Part shown: piece by piece, positions 9,086 through 18,047 of the stretch
Position numbering within the stretch: the stretch's first letter is position 1
Layout of the letters: each line of letters starts with the position of its first letter
Assembly: GCA_026692725.1 (NCBI GenBank)
Contig: JAPMUG010000003.1
Span: 281,075-345,074, forward strand
DNA length: 64,000 nucleotides
Source of the DNA: Ecytonucleospora hepatopenaei
Taxonomy: Eukaryota > Microsporidia > Enterocytozoonidae
Direction: 5' to 3'
The notes under the pieces: generated by a model
Databases searched by the model: none
What the model saw: only the letters and a program-made list of their open reading frames with translations
What the model was told of the DNA's origin: nothing
Position numbers and translations under genes: made by a program

Positions 9086-9784
9086 ATGCAGCAAAACCTG
9101 ACTTCAAAAAATAATTATAAACCAGGGAGAAAATCTCTTTTTATGCTTGCTACACTTTGTACACAGATTTTACACCAAAGACAAGTGGTAAGAAAACAGC
9201 TGCAAAGAGCACAAATTTTAATTTCAGATCCGATGCAAAAAACGTCAAGAAAAAATTTTTATCCATCAAATGATAGCCAAAATTTTTTTCAAAATCTTTC
9301 ACCTTACGAAGAAAGAAAAAACAGAGAAAAAGAGGAAATAGAAAAGACAGCAAAAAGATTTATAAAAAAATTAAAAATAACAAAAAGTAAACTATTAGAA
9401 AAAGAAAATTACAAAAACATTGACTTTAGAAAAGCCCAAAAATCTGTTAAGGAACATGAAATAAACAAAGGACCATGGACAGAAGAGGAAGACAATTTAC
9501 TTAGAGAATTGGTTGAATTTTTTGGTCCTCGTAATTGGTCTTACATTAGCAACATTATACGTACGCGAATAGGAAAGCAGTGTCGGGAAAGGTGGCACAA
9601 TCACCTGGATCCAACCATAAATAAAAAATCTTTTTCAGATGATGAAAAACAGAAGATTCTACAATTACATAAATTGCATGGAAATAAGTGGAGTTTGATA
9701 GCGATGGAATTGCCAGGAAGAACAGACAATTCAGTAAAAAATTTTTGGTATTCACAGTGTAAGAAAGGATCAAAGATGAATTAA
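9086..9784 (+). CDS. R2R3 Myb-type DNA-binding protein
   Basis: A transcription factor with two Myb repeats at the C-terminal end. R2 spans residues 129-175 with Trp131, 151 and 170 and the recognition helix GKQCRERWHNHLDP. R3 spans about 181-222 with Phe183 replacing the first Trp, then Trp202 and Trp221, and the recognition segment GRTDNSVKNFW. Both recognition helices closely match c-Myb type proteins, so an AAC-core site is plausible. The N-terminal 120 residues are basic and coil-like. A CCCC run 6 nt before the ATG supports the start. Confidence 0.92.
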   Translation: MQQNLTSKNNYKPGRKSLFMLATLCTQILHQRQVVRKQLQRAQILISDPMQKTSRKNFYPSNDSQNFFQNLSPYEERKNREKEEIEKTAKRFIKKLKITKSKLLEKENYKNIDFRKAQKSVKEHEINKGPWTEEEDNLLRELVEFFGPRNWSYISNIIRTRIGKQCRERWHNHLDPTINKKSFSDDEKQKILQLHKLHGNKWSLIAMELPGRTDNSVKNFWYSQCKKGSKMN

Positions 9785-9856
9785 ATTTGATAATATTCTT
9801 TAGTTTTATGATATTTTATTTATTAAAAGTATAACAAATAGCTATTAATTAATAAT

Positions 9857-10534
9857 TTATTCATCCTCTTCATCACTATCTTTTTCCATTCCAATTGTTC
9901 CACTATGTTTTTTACCTTCTGATGGTAAAATAATTGTATCCTGAGAAAAAATATTTAATTTTTCTTCCTTGGCTAATCTAAGAGTCTGTTCAAAGATTCC
10001 AGGATCAACCCCATAAAATGGATCTCTTCCTCCATAAATAAATGCCAGACCTGCTCTCACCATGTACAAGTTGATTATTTTATACTGATCACCATCTTCT
10101 AAATAAAGCAGTCCTAGGATTCTTCCAAATCTGTCAATGTGCAAAAATTGTACTGCTACTATTTTCTTAAATACCAGGTGAGACATGTAATCTTTTGCCA
10201 TCTGTGCATATGGTTGATCTTCTTTTCCATTTCTACCCATTTCAGGAGAGTCTATTCCACACACTCTCATCCTAAAAAGACGATAATCAACTAATCTTTC
10301 TCCATTTTCTCCTATTAAATCTTCATATTTCTCATCATTTACCTGCATCACGCTTATTGTATCCCCATCTACTACGTCAACCACGCACATTTTTAAGAAA
10401 GAACCCTTTGGAATTGCTTTGGGTCGGGTATATTTCTCATTATTAAAAATTAATGAATTTTCTTCAAACTTCCTGTTAAGAAAGTTTTCTGTAAATTTGA
10501 AATTTTCAAAATCATAAAAATTAAAATTTGTCAT
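9857..10534 (-). CDS. Staphylococcal-nuclease-like (SNase fold) protein
   Basis: A 225-residue protein with one thermonuclease domain at about residues 48-190. The Ca-binding and catalytic pattern is preserved: DGD at 57-59, Arg90 in RMRVCGIDSPE, Glu98, and Arg138 in DRFGR. It therefore looks catalytically competent, unlike the degenerate domains of Tudor-SN. The overall form resembles fungal LCL3-type nucleases, but no membrane anchor is seen at the N-terminus. The C-terminal 35 residues are Lys/Glu-rich. The likely role is Ca-dependent cleavage of nucleic acid; the cellular location is unclear. Confidence 0.88.
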   Translation of the reverse strand: MTNFNFYDFENFKFTENFLNRKFEENSLIFNNEKYTRPKAIPKGSFLKMCVVDVVDGDTISVMQVNDEKYEDLIGENGERLVDYRLFRMRVCGIDSPEMGRNGKEDQPYAQMAKDYMSHLVFKKIVAVQFLHIDRFGRILGLLYLEDGDQYKIINLYMVRAGLAFIYGGRDPFYGVDPGIFEQTLRLAKEEKLNIFSQDTIILPSEGKKHSGTIGMEKDSDEEDE

Positions 10535-10703
10535 GAGGTATATTAATTTTTAAAATAAAAAATACAACAAAAAATTAAAAAAGTTTAAAATATAAGACAA
10601 ATAATTTATATATGTAACTACAGTATAAAAAATCTATACATTCTAACACAACAACAAACAATTATTTTTAATAAACCAGACTTATCCTTAAAATCTATAA
10701 AAT

Positions 10704-11927
10704 TCAGTTAGCAATTGAATCATTTCTTTTTGCCCTGTAATATCCTCCCTTAACAAGTAGCTCCTCATTAGTTGGTGGTAGCTTATCCAATTCTGCCATT
10801 TTATTCTCAATTTCCTTGTTTATTTCTTCAATTTCATCCCTAAACACCTTAGTTCTCTCGGTAAAGTGCTCATCTGCATTTTCCCTTGCCTTAAGAACCA
10901 TTTCAATTGCGTCTTCCAGACTTTTACTGTCCTTTGGAAGTTTAATTCTATTTTTGAGCAAGTCACTTACCAAATCCAAATTAAGGTTAAAATTAGAAGT
11001 GGCTTTTATTTGTTGTAAATCAATCAAAAGCCTATCAAAAACCTTAGCATCAAATTCACTAATTTTTTTATAAAGTCCCTCAATTTTCTTCCTTAGCAAT
11101 GAAATTTCGTCCTTTATTTTATTTTTACTGTCTTCATTTTCCTTAGCCATTAAAATTTCCTTTTCCAACTTTTTAAACTCAACCTCCAATGCATGCAACT
11201 CCCCTCTTTTTTCTTCTCTAAGGGTATAAAGATTTGTCTTCTGTTCCTTTAGCATTTTTATTTTTTCATTTAGCTGGTCAATTTCAGGGTGTTTCTTCTT
11301 TGATTCCTCATGTAACTTGTCCAACTCTGCCTTGTACTCATTAGACTTGTCCGTCCTGGTTCCAATTTCCTTATTAAGCTTTGCTATTTGTCCCTTTACT
11401 TCTTTGAATCTTACTTCAAGGTTTTTTAAAGTTTTTAAATTTTCCTTAACATCTCCCAATTTTTCCTTCTTAGAAGAAAGCGCAGATAACTCAGATGCTA
11501 TTTGCCTTTCCTCTGTTGCTGTGTGTGTTTTTCTTATCAAATTGACGTTCAGCTGTTCAATTCTCTGGTCAATCTGTTCCTCTGTCATAACACCTGCACC
11601 TGTCTCATTGTTAGTTCTAAGTTCATCAATTTTCTTTTTAATGATGTCATTTTCATTATGCAGTGCACTTCTTTCGTCCTTAAAAACTTTTAACTCTGCC
11701 TTTATTTCCTGCAACTTTGACAAGATTATGCTCCTTGGGCTGTTATCTTTTTCCTTTTTAATGATTTCATGTATTCTTGAGCTAAGTAACTTTATGTCAT
11801 CGTCAATCTTTTTGAGCTGGTCGTTTATTCCTCGTATATTTTTGAGGATTAGTCCTTTGCCTGGTATGTCCAATTTCTTGCTATCAAATTTATTGTCATT
11901 TTTATTTTTCAATGATACCTGGTCCAT
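10704..11927 (-). CDS. BFR1: BFR1-like coiled-coil protein
   Basis: A 407-residue, almost wholly coiled-coil protein. The segment at about residues 115-160 (MTEEQIDQRIEQLNVNL...EERQIASELSALSSKK) fits the conserved BFR1 block, in which EEID, paired EEK and a short Ser/Leu helix recur. Yeast BFR1 is an mRNP- and polysome-associated factor at the ER linked to the secretory pathway. The C-terminus ends with a short conserved-looking GGYYRAKR segment. A CCC motif lies 2 nt upstream of the ATG. Other long coiled-coil families remain possible but fit less well. Confidence 0.7.
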   Translation of the reverse strand: MDQVSLKNKNDNKFDSKKLDIPGKGLILKNIRGINDQLKKIDDDIKLLSSRIHEIIKKEKDNSPRSIILSKLQEIKAELKVFKDERSALHNENDIIKKKIDELRTNNETGAGVMTEEQIDQRIEQLNVNLIRKTHTATEERQIASELSALSSKKEKLGDVKENLKTLKNLEVRFKEVKGQIAKLNKEIGTRTDKSNEYKAELDKLHEESKKKHPEIDQLNEKIKMLKEQKTNLYTLREEKRGELHALEVEFKKLEKEILMAKENEDSKNKIKDEISLLRKKIEGLYKKISEFDAKVFDRLLIDLQQIKATSNFNLNLDLVSDLLKNRIKLPKDSKSLEDAIEMVLKARENADEHFTERTKVFRDEIEEINKEIENKMAELDKLPPTNEELLVKGGYYRAKRNDSIAN

Positions 11928-12393
11928 AAGGGTAAAATTTTAAAAAAATAAAAACATAGAGAAAATGATTTTAAATAGTTTATATTAAGATATAAAATAT
12001 ATTTAACCTTATTTTAATAAAATTTATTTAATATAAATGTTTAAATCAATTAAAGCTACTTATTACAATTTTTTAACGATAAAATTATATTTGACAGTAA
12101 AAATATATGACAAAAATTAGATACATCATTTTAAAATGATATTTTTATTTTTTATTATTTTTTATGATTTTCTAACTCATTTAGTTAGTTTTTTCATCAC
12201 AAAAAAGGCCAATTTTTACAAAATTTTATAAAGAACAAAAATTTTATTAAACGTTAAAAAAGTATAAAATATTTAATATGTTGAATGTTTTTTATTTAGT
12301 AAATTTAACTATTTCAATTGCTATAAACAATTTAATATTAGAACATCTCTTTATTTATTTTTTAGTTTCAAAATTATTTTGCCCATCATAACA
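11928..12393. other. AT-rich divergent intergenic region
   Basis: 466 bp between the divergent starts of the BFR1-like and PUF genes. Apart from CCC motifs at both edges I see only AT-rich sequence, with no RNA gene or convincing short ORF. It probably contains both promoters. Confidence 0.5.
12382..12384 (+). promoter_or_regulatory. CCC start-proximal motif of the PUF gene
   Basis: CCC 9 nt upstream of the ATG at 12394. It lies in the short open stretch before that ATG, which argues that the open stretch is leader and not coding. Confidence 0.5.
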
Positions 12394-14139
12394 ATGGTTC
12401 AACATACGCAACAAAATATAAAAAGAGACATGCATTCAAAAGAACTCATGGATAGCAGGAGAGATGTGAGTGACAGGAAAACTGATTTATTTGACTCAAA
12501 AACCATTGATTTTTTTAAACTTAATAATTTATATTCTTATTACAAAAGTGATCAAAATCTATTTGACCTAAATTTGAAGCAGGAAAAGACCAAAGAATTG
12601 CAAAGTGAAAAATTTAATGAAAGTTTACAGAGAAAATCTAAGAATTTTTTAGGTTCAGGAAAAGGCAATTTACCCCATCAAATTTTTTCTGCTTCTAAAA
12701 CTGAAAAATCCCATGGGTTAGACACGGATTTTTTATTCAATTCCCTTGCAAATGTTTTTAGGGAAGAAGCATCCATGGTTCAGCAAATAGACATTGACTT
12801 TCCAGAATATCATTCTACAGAGGCAACAAAAGAAGATTGTTTTAAAAGAATGTCACCTGTCGGAACACATGCAACAAACACAGATTTACTGCTTAAACTT
12901 TGTTCACACAGGGAAAAGGAAGTTAAAATAGCAGAAATTTTCAGTAAGACAGTAAAAGTCAGTGATTCTTTTTTAAGTGAAAATATAAAGAAAAGTGTCG
13001 ATCTAAAGGAAGGTGATGATGATAAGATGAACATTTATATTTCTTCAAATGCACAAAGCAACAAAAATAAGGAAACATTAAATAAAAAAGCACCTGTTTT
13101 GACTTCTAAAAAATTCCTTTCTGACATTCCTGCCATAAATGCATATTTTGAGAAATATTTGACAGGGGTGCAGCACCCTACAGGATCAAACGTTACTGTC
13201 TTAATTTGTCAGGATCAGGAAGGAAGTAGATTTATACAGAATATAATTGATGGTTTTAGTACAAAGGAAGTTTCTTTGTTTTTCTCTGAAATTGAAGAAC
13301 ATGCACTTGAATTATCCACTAATCTGTTTGGGAATTACGTAATTCAAAAGATAATTTCCCTTCTCTCCGATTCCCAGCGTGAGAAAATTTCGCATAAATT
13401 CAGAAAAAACATTTACGTACTTTCCACTCATGTATATGGCTGTAGAGTTATACAGAAGCTAATTGATCATACAAATGAAATAGATTTTATAATTGAAGAG
13501 TTACAAGATCATATTATTGAGTTAATTGCTTCTCCCAATGGAAACCATGTGATACAAAAATGTATTGATCGCGCCCATTCCAGCAAGTGGACCAGTGCGT
13601 TTATCAACAGAATCATATGGGTATTTGAGGCAGATTGCATTAACCTGGCACAGCAGCGCTACGGCTGCCGCGTCCTCCAGCGCCTCTTTGAAATAAATTC
13701 AGCAGAAAAGGTGGCAAAGCTTTTGGACATAACAGTAGAAAACACAGGCAAATTGATAAATGACAGGTATGGCAATTATGTGATTCAGCATTTGATACAA
13801 ACAGATTTTAATCACAAAGAAGTGATATTTAGTTACATAATAGAAAATGCAGTGGAGTTAAGCAAGTTTAAGTTTAGCAGCAACGTAATAGAAAAGTGCA
13901 TATGCAAAGCAAGCAAAAAGCAGCTCACGCAGTTTTTATCAACGTTTTCACAGCTTCAGGAAGGAAAGCCAGCACTCTTTTACATGTGCACAGATATGTA
14001 TGCAAATTATGTTGTGCAGAAGTTTTATGACACAGTGGATGAAGAGTTAAAAGAAAAAATGAAGGTGATGGTAGGAAAATTTTTAAAGGACATTAAGGTG
14101 ATACCATTTACAAAGCATATTTTATCAAAGTTAAGTTAG
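12394..14139 (+). CDS. Pumilio/PUF-family RNA-binding protein
   Basis: A 581-residue post-transcriptional regulator binding mRNA 3'UTRs. The N-terminal 250 residues are polar and probably disordered; the C-terminal half carries eight PUF repeats. Recognition helices read in order SRxxQ (about residue 276), NYxxQ (313), CRxxQ (349), NHxxQ (383), CRxxQ (424), NYxxQ (460), SNxxE (495) and NYxxQ (536). This is the same residue set as human PUM1, so the predicted target is UGUAUAUA. The ATG at 12394 is chosen because a CCC motif lies just upstream. The 3' half is GC-richer than the 5' half. Confidence 0.95.
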   Translation: MVQHTQQNIKRDMHSKELMDSRRDVSDRKTDLFDSKTIDFFKLNNLYSYYKSDQNLFDLNLKQEKTKELQSEKFNESLQRKSKNFLGSGKGNLPHQIFSASKTEKSHGLDTDFLFNSLANVFREEASMVQQIDIDFPEYHSTEATKEDCFKRMSPVGTHATNTDLLLKLCSHREKEVKIAEIFSKTVKVSDSFLSENIKKSVDLKEGDDDKMNIYISSNAQSNKNKETLNKKAPVLTSKKFLSDIPAINAYFEKYLTGVQHPTGSNVTVLICQDQEGSRFIQNIIDGFSTKEVSLFFSEIEEHALELSTNLFGNYVIQKIISLLSDSQREKISHKFRKNIYVLSTHVYGCRVIQKLIDHTNEIDFIIEELQDHIIELIASPNGNHVIQKCIDRAHSSKWTSAFINRIIWVFEADCINLAQQRYGCRVLQRLFEINSAEKVAKLLDITVENTGKLINDRYGNYVIQHLIQTDFNHKEVIFSYIIENAVELSKFKFSSNVIEKCICKASKKQLTQFLSTFSQLQEGKPALFYMCTDMYANYVVQKFYDTVDEELKEKMKVMVGKFLKDIKVIPFTKHILSKLS

Positions 14140-14424
14140 TAGATTATATTAATACATATTAATACATATTAATACATATTATTATAAAATTAAAAATCAT
14201 TAATATATATTATAAAATTAAAAATAATTAATATAAATATTTATTATAAAAATAATTAATATTATTATAAATATTAATATAAATCTTAATTATGTGAATA
14301 AAATCATTATTAATTTTTTTAATATTTTTATTTCATAAATGTGTTATATTATACAAATTAGTTTAATCTAAATATTAATCAGTTAATTTATTGATTAAAT
14401 ATTTTTATATTTTTTTACCCTCCA
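14140..14424. other. AT-rich spacer with short tandem repeat
   Basis: A spacer between the PUF and PWWP genes. It starts with an 11-bp unit (TTAATACATA-type) repeated about three times at 14147-14182, followed by ATTAAT-rich sequence. No gene is seen. Confidence 0.5.
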
Positions 14425-15174
14425 ATGGAAAATAAAATGACAGATAATGTGACAGTAGAAAAAATTAGTGAAACAAAAGAAAAAGAAGATAATAAAATAA
14501 ACAGTAAACCAGTAGATGATAATAAAATAAACAGTAAACCAGCAATAAAAACATATAAAGTAAAACCAGTCGAGGAATGGAAGGCAGGTGACTTGGTATG
14601 GGCCAAATTTGATGATTTCTGCTACTGGCCTGGTAGAATAGCAACATCAGTCATTAGTGATGCACTGAAACAGCACAAGAAAGGACACGAAGCACAGGAT
14701 AAGCTGGTGTGTGTATTATTTTATGGATTGGAATGTTCGTATGGACTGGTGAATGTGGAGTATGTGTGTGACTTTAAGGAGAATTATACCAGATACTGCA
14801 AGGAAGATGAGACAGATGATTTCAAGCATGCGATAAAAATGGCAAATGAAAACGAGAAGTTCCTTGACCCACCCCTTGAACTGCAGGTGGAAAGTACAGT
14901 GGAGGTACAGAAGGAAACACTGCCAGAGCCAAAGACAGGGGAAATAAATGAGGCAGGTGATATAACAGAGAATACTTTAAATGATGATAACAATATTACT
15001 GATAATAATTTAAATGATAATAAAATAAATACCAATAATAATGTTACTGATAATAATTTAAATGATAGTGATAATGTTAAGAAAGTTAAATTTACAGATA
15101 ATAAAAATATTAATGATGATTTAAATAATAAACATGATAATGAACCAGAAATAGTTAATGATAAAAATAATTAA
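14425..15174 (+). CDS. PWWP-domain chromatin protein
   Basis: A 249-residue protein with a PWWP domain from about residue 51 to 135. The domain opens with KAGDLVWAKFDDFCYWPGRI, in which the signature PWWP reads CYWPG, and continues through the beta-barrel segment VCVLFYGLECSYGLV. PWWP domains read methylated histone H3 tails, notably H3K36me. The N-terminal 45 residues contain a duplicated NKINSKP segment. The C-terminal third is an Asn/Asp low-complexity tail. A CCC motif sits 4 nt upstream of the ATG. Confidence 0.88.
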   Translation: MENKMTDNVTVEKISETKEKEDNKINSKPVDDNKINSKPAIKTYKVKPVEEWKAGDLVWAKFDDFCYWPGRIATSVISDALKQHKKGHEAQDKLVCVLFYGLECSYGLVNVEYVCDFKENYTRYCKEDETDDFKHAIKMANENEKFLDPPLELQVESTVEVQKETLPEPKTGEINEAGDITENTLNDDNNITDNNLNDNKINTNNNVTDNNLNDSDNVKKVKFTDNKNINDDLNNKHDNEPEIVNDKNN

Positions 15175-15293
15175 TAAAGTATTATTTAAAATTAATTTAT
15201 TAAATATAAAAATGTATTAAATATTAAAATAATATATTATATATTAAAATAATATATTATATATTAAAATAATTTAATATTAAATAGTATACA
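15175..15293. repeat. Short AT tandem repeat between convergent genes
   Basis: A roughly 20-bp ATTAAAATAATATATTATAT-type unit is repeated about three times at 15219-15285, between the ends of the PWWP and TAF5 genes. Confidence 0.6.
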
Positions 15294-17000
15294 CTAACTT
15301 ATAAATGGTCCTATACATGATACTATATTTCTGTATCCAAATTTACTTTGCATTATTGGTGTGTTCTTTGTGTAATACGTTGCTATGGGTGGAATGCTTT
15401 CTGCCTTCTTCTTCTTTATATCACTCTTGTCCCACAGCCTGACCGTGTTGTCTGACCCACTTGAACATATTATTGTGCCATAGTATGAAAATGACACACT
15501 AAACACACTTCCTTCATGCCCTACATACACTCCCACTGCCTGCCCACTTTCTATATCCCACAGCACTATTCTCTTATCCCGGGAACCTGTCACCAGCAGT
15601 TTGCCATCGCAAGATACGTCCATGCATGTTATGCCTTCACTGTGACCCACGAAGGTTCTCACCACCTGGGCATCCTCCAACCCATACATCTTCACCTTGA
15701 AATCACTTGACCCTGCAAATATGTAATTACCATTTGGATGCCACTTTACCACGGTAACATCCGAGAGTGATCCAAGTAACACTCTTTCTGGTCGGGTGTT
15801 TTTCGTGCACCACACCACGCACTGCTTGTCGGCCCCTCCGCTGGCAAAGTAAAAGTCATTGGGTGCAAAATCCACTGTCCACACCGGAAACACGTGCGCC
15901 TTATACACTCCTATGCACTCGTACATTTCCAGGGACCAGAGACGGACTGTCCTGTCTGCGCTGGCTGATACCAACAGCTTCCCTGCATGACTGAAGGATA
16001 TGGCATAGACTGGTCCACTGTGTCCCACCAGTCGGATGGTGTTTGTTCCGAGCAGGTGGTAGTGGTCATCATTCTCTGCCTCTCTTAGCTCCTCACTTGT
16101 CTTTAACTTCCTTATGTTTCCATCCAATGAATGTATGTCTATGTAGCTGTCACTGTATCCACACGCTATAAACTTGCTGTCCTTCGATATTTCCGCACAT
16201 GTCAACTTTTCATACGTATTTTGTACGGTGTAGCAGCATATGCTTGGAAGGTAATCTTTATTTACGGTGACTCTTTTGCAAATATCTTTAAGCTTTTCTA
16301 TTTCTGCCTCTACCAGGCTGGGATGCGCCTTTACCTTGTTTTCTGTTTTTCTCTGTCTTTTCAGCTGCTGCACGAATGTCTCCAAATGGTCGTATTTGTA
16401 CTGTTCCGAGTTTAAAACACTCGATTCTGTTTCCACCGTAACTATGTTGGTGGTCAGATCCACAGGTTTGTCATTAGGACCATCAACAATCCCTCCTAAG
16501 ATGCTCTTGTTCAAGTTGGCAGCAGTCTGTACCTTTATTTCCATGTGTGTGTTCATTAGCTTTAAAATGTATAGCATGTCATTTTCCTCTATATAATTTA
16601 TAAGCAGATTATATGCGTATTTAGACATGACCAAGTAATATTTATGGGTGCGGAATCCATTGACAATTGGATTTTGGTAAATGTGCTGGTCGTTGCTAAT
16701 GGACTCAAACGCGCTCATAGGCTCGTAAGTGACGTTGCTCCTCCTCACGCCCTCAAAGTCCCCTCTGAACCTCCCGAAAAAAGCCTTTGCAGTTTCTACG
16801 TCACCCCCGTGTATCAGGTCAATGTAAATGTGCAGGAAGATCGGGTGGAGCAGCGGAAGAAGGTCGTTCTTGAACAGATCCAGAGATTCTTCGATCCATC
16901 CCTTCAGCTTAACAAAAAGTTTAACCCTGTCAATGCCACTTTCATTTAGTAAGTTAATGCCATTGGTATCAATATGTAAAGGAGTTAATTTGTTATTCAT
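15294..17000 (-). CDS. TAF5: TFIID subunit TAF5 (WD40)
   Basis: A 568-residue TFIID scaffold subunit. Residues about 25-155 form the TAF5 NTD2 helical domain (LLPLLHPIFLHIYIDLI...GDVETAKAFFGRF). A linker with charged helices follows, then WD40 repeats from about residue 270 to 545, with clear GH...WD-type blades such as RLVGHSGPVYAISF/SASADRTVRLW and TFVGHSEGITCMDV/TGSRDKRIVLWD. The protein is shorter than yeast TAF5 because the N-terminal LisH-like extension is absent. The gene has higher GC than its neighbours. The neighbouring general transcription genes (RPB7, STE12-like) fit a nuclear role. Confidence 0.95.
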   Translation of the reverse strand: MNNKLTPLHIDTNGINLLNESGIDRVKLFVKLKGWIEESLDLFKNDLLPLLHPIFLHIYIDLIHGGDVETAKAFFGRFRGDFEGVRRSNVTYEPMSAFESISNDQHIYQNPIVNGFRTHKYYLVMSKYAYNLLINYIEENDMLYILKLMNTHMEIKVQTAANLNKSILGGIVDGPNDKPVDLTTNIVTVETESSVLNSEQYKYDHLETFVQQLKRQRKTENKVKAHPSLVEAEIEKLKDICKRVTVNKDYLPSICCYTVQNTYEKLTCAEISKDSKFIACGYSDSYIDIHSLDGNIRKLKTSEELREAENDDHYHLLGTNTIRLVGHSGPVYAISFSHAGKLLVSASADRTVRLWSLEMYECIGVYKAHVFPVWTVDFAPNDFYFASGGADKQCVVWCTKNTRPERVLLGSLSDVTVVKWHPNGNYIFAGSSDFKVKMYGLEDAQVVRTFVGHSEGITCMDVSCDGKLLVTGSRDKRIVLWDIESGQAVGVYVGHEGSVFSVSFSYYGTIICSSGSDNTVRLWDKSDIKKKKAESIPPIATYYTKNTPIMQSKFGYRNIVSCIGPFIS

Positions 17001-17560
17001 TGCAATAAATTAAAATATATTAATAATAATTAATATATAATATATAATATATAATGTTTGTTATTTATATTAAATTGTATTGTATTGTATTGTATTGTAT
17101 TGTATTGTATTGTATTGTATTGTATTGTATTGTATTGTATTGTATTGTATTGTATTGTATTGTATTGTATTGTATTGTATTGTATTGTATTGTATTGTAT
17201 TGTATTGTATTGTATTGTATTGTATTGTATTGTATTGTATTGTATTGTATTGTATTGTATTGTATTGTATTGTATTGTATTGTATTGTATTGTATTGTAT
17301 TGTATTGTATTGTATTGTATTGTATTGTATTGTATTGTTATATTTATATTTATGTTTTTATTTTTATTTTTATTTTTATTTTTATCTTATATGGGTTAAA
17401 TATTTTATTTATATTTTAAACTATTAGTTTTATTTTATACTATTAGTTATATAATATATTTATATTAGTTATATTATTATATAATTTATATTTTGTATTA
17501 TAAATTAAATAATATCAAGTATTGTTATAAAATATAAAAATTAGTGCAAAATATTCCCCC
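17001..17560. other. Divergent TAF5/RPB7 promoter region filled by microsatellite
   Basis: 560 bp between two divergent general transcription genes. Nearly half of it is a pure pentamer array, followed by a T-rich hexamer stretch (17341-17390) and AT-rich sequence. The long reading frames through the array are artefacts of the repeat. Confidence 0.7.
17074..17338. repeat. ATTGT pentanucleotide microsatellite, about 53 copies
   Basis: Roughly 265 bp of uninterrupted ATTGT repeats with no visible substitutions. It starts about 75 bp from the TAF5 start and ends about 220 bp from the RPB7 start. The purity suggests ongoing slippage. Confidence 0.95.
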
Positions 17561-18025
17561 ATGTTTTTTAAAAAGACATTCAACCATACCATACACATCT
17601 CTCCTCAAATGATCACTGCCAATGTTGAAATGCTTGTCAAGCAATACTTGGCCACCAACATAGAGGGCAAGTGCACCATATACGGACACACCGTATGCGT
17701 AACAAACATAAACAGCATTTCAGAAGGTTACATCCTTATGAACGGGTACATAAAGTTTGTGGTGGAATACGACGCAGTGGTGCTCAACCCGGTAAAGAAC
17801 GAAGTGTTAGAAGCACCCATCGTATCCACCAACAAGATGGGGTACTTTGCAGCAGTGGGTCCTTTATCAGTGTTTATTAGCATCCACCAAATACCACAAA
17901 ATGTGTTAAATAACATAAAGGTAAATGATATGGTAAGACTGAGGATTATAGGGACAAAAGCAGATAATATGAATGTGGTAGCAATAGGGACATTAAATGA
18001 GGATTATTTAGGATTGGTATATTGA
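17561..18025 (+). CDS. RPB7: RNA polymerase II subunit RPB7
   Basis: A 154-residue stalk subunit of Pol II that pairs with RPB4. The start MFFKKTFNHTIHISPQ and the following tip-domain pattern (VKQYLATNIEGKCT...GHTVCVTNI) match RPB7. The C-terminal half is the S1/OB domain and ends in the family signature AIGTLNEDYLGLVY. It is about 17 residues shorter than yeast RPB7. Five Cs directly abut the ATG, the strongest start motif in the window. It is convergent with the STE12-like gene, 22 bp apart. Confidence 0.95.
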   Translation: MFFKKTFNHTIHISPQMITANVEMLVKQYLATNIEGKCTIYGHTVCVTNINSISEGYILMNGYIKFVVEYDAVVLNPVKNEVLEAPIVSTNKMGYFAAVGPLSVFISIHQIPQNVLNNIKVNDMVRLRIIGTKADNMNVVAIGTLNEDYLGLVY

Positions 18026-18047
18026 ATATATAAATTATATTATAAAT

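Noticed and set aside
11317..11943. 208-codon plus-strand frame opposite the BFR1-like gene
   Set aside because: Hydrophobic shadow of the coiled-coil gene; no independent motif.
16131..16949. Several 90-110 codon plus-strand frames opposite TAF5
   Set aside because: They overlap a clearly conserved WD40 gene and show no domain of their own.
17054..17427. Three overlapping open frames encoding Tyr-Cys-Ile-Val-Leu repeats
   Set aside because: All three derive from the ATTGT pentamer array, which has no stop in any plus-strand frame.
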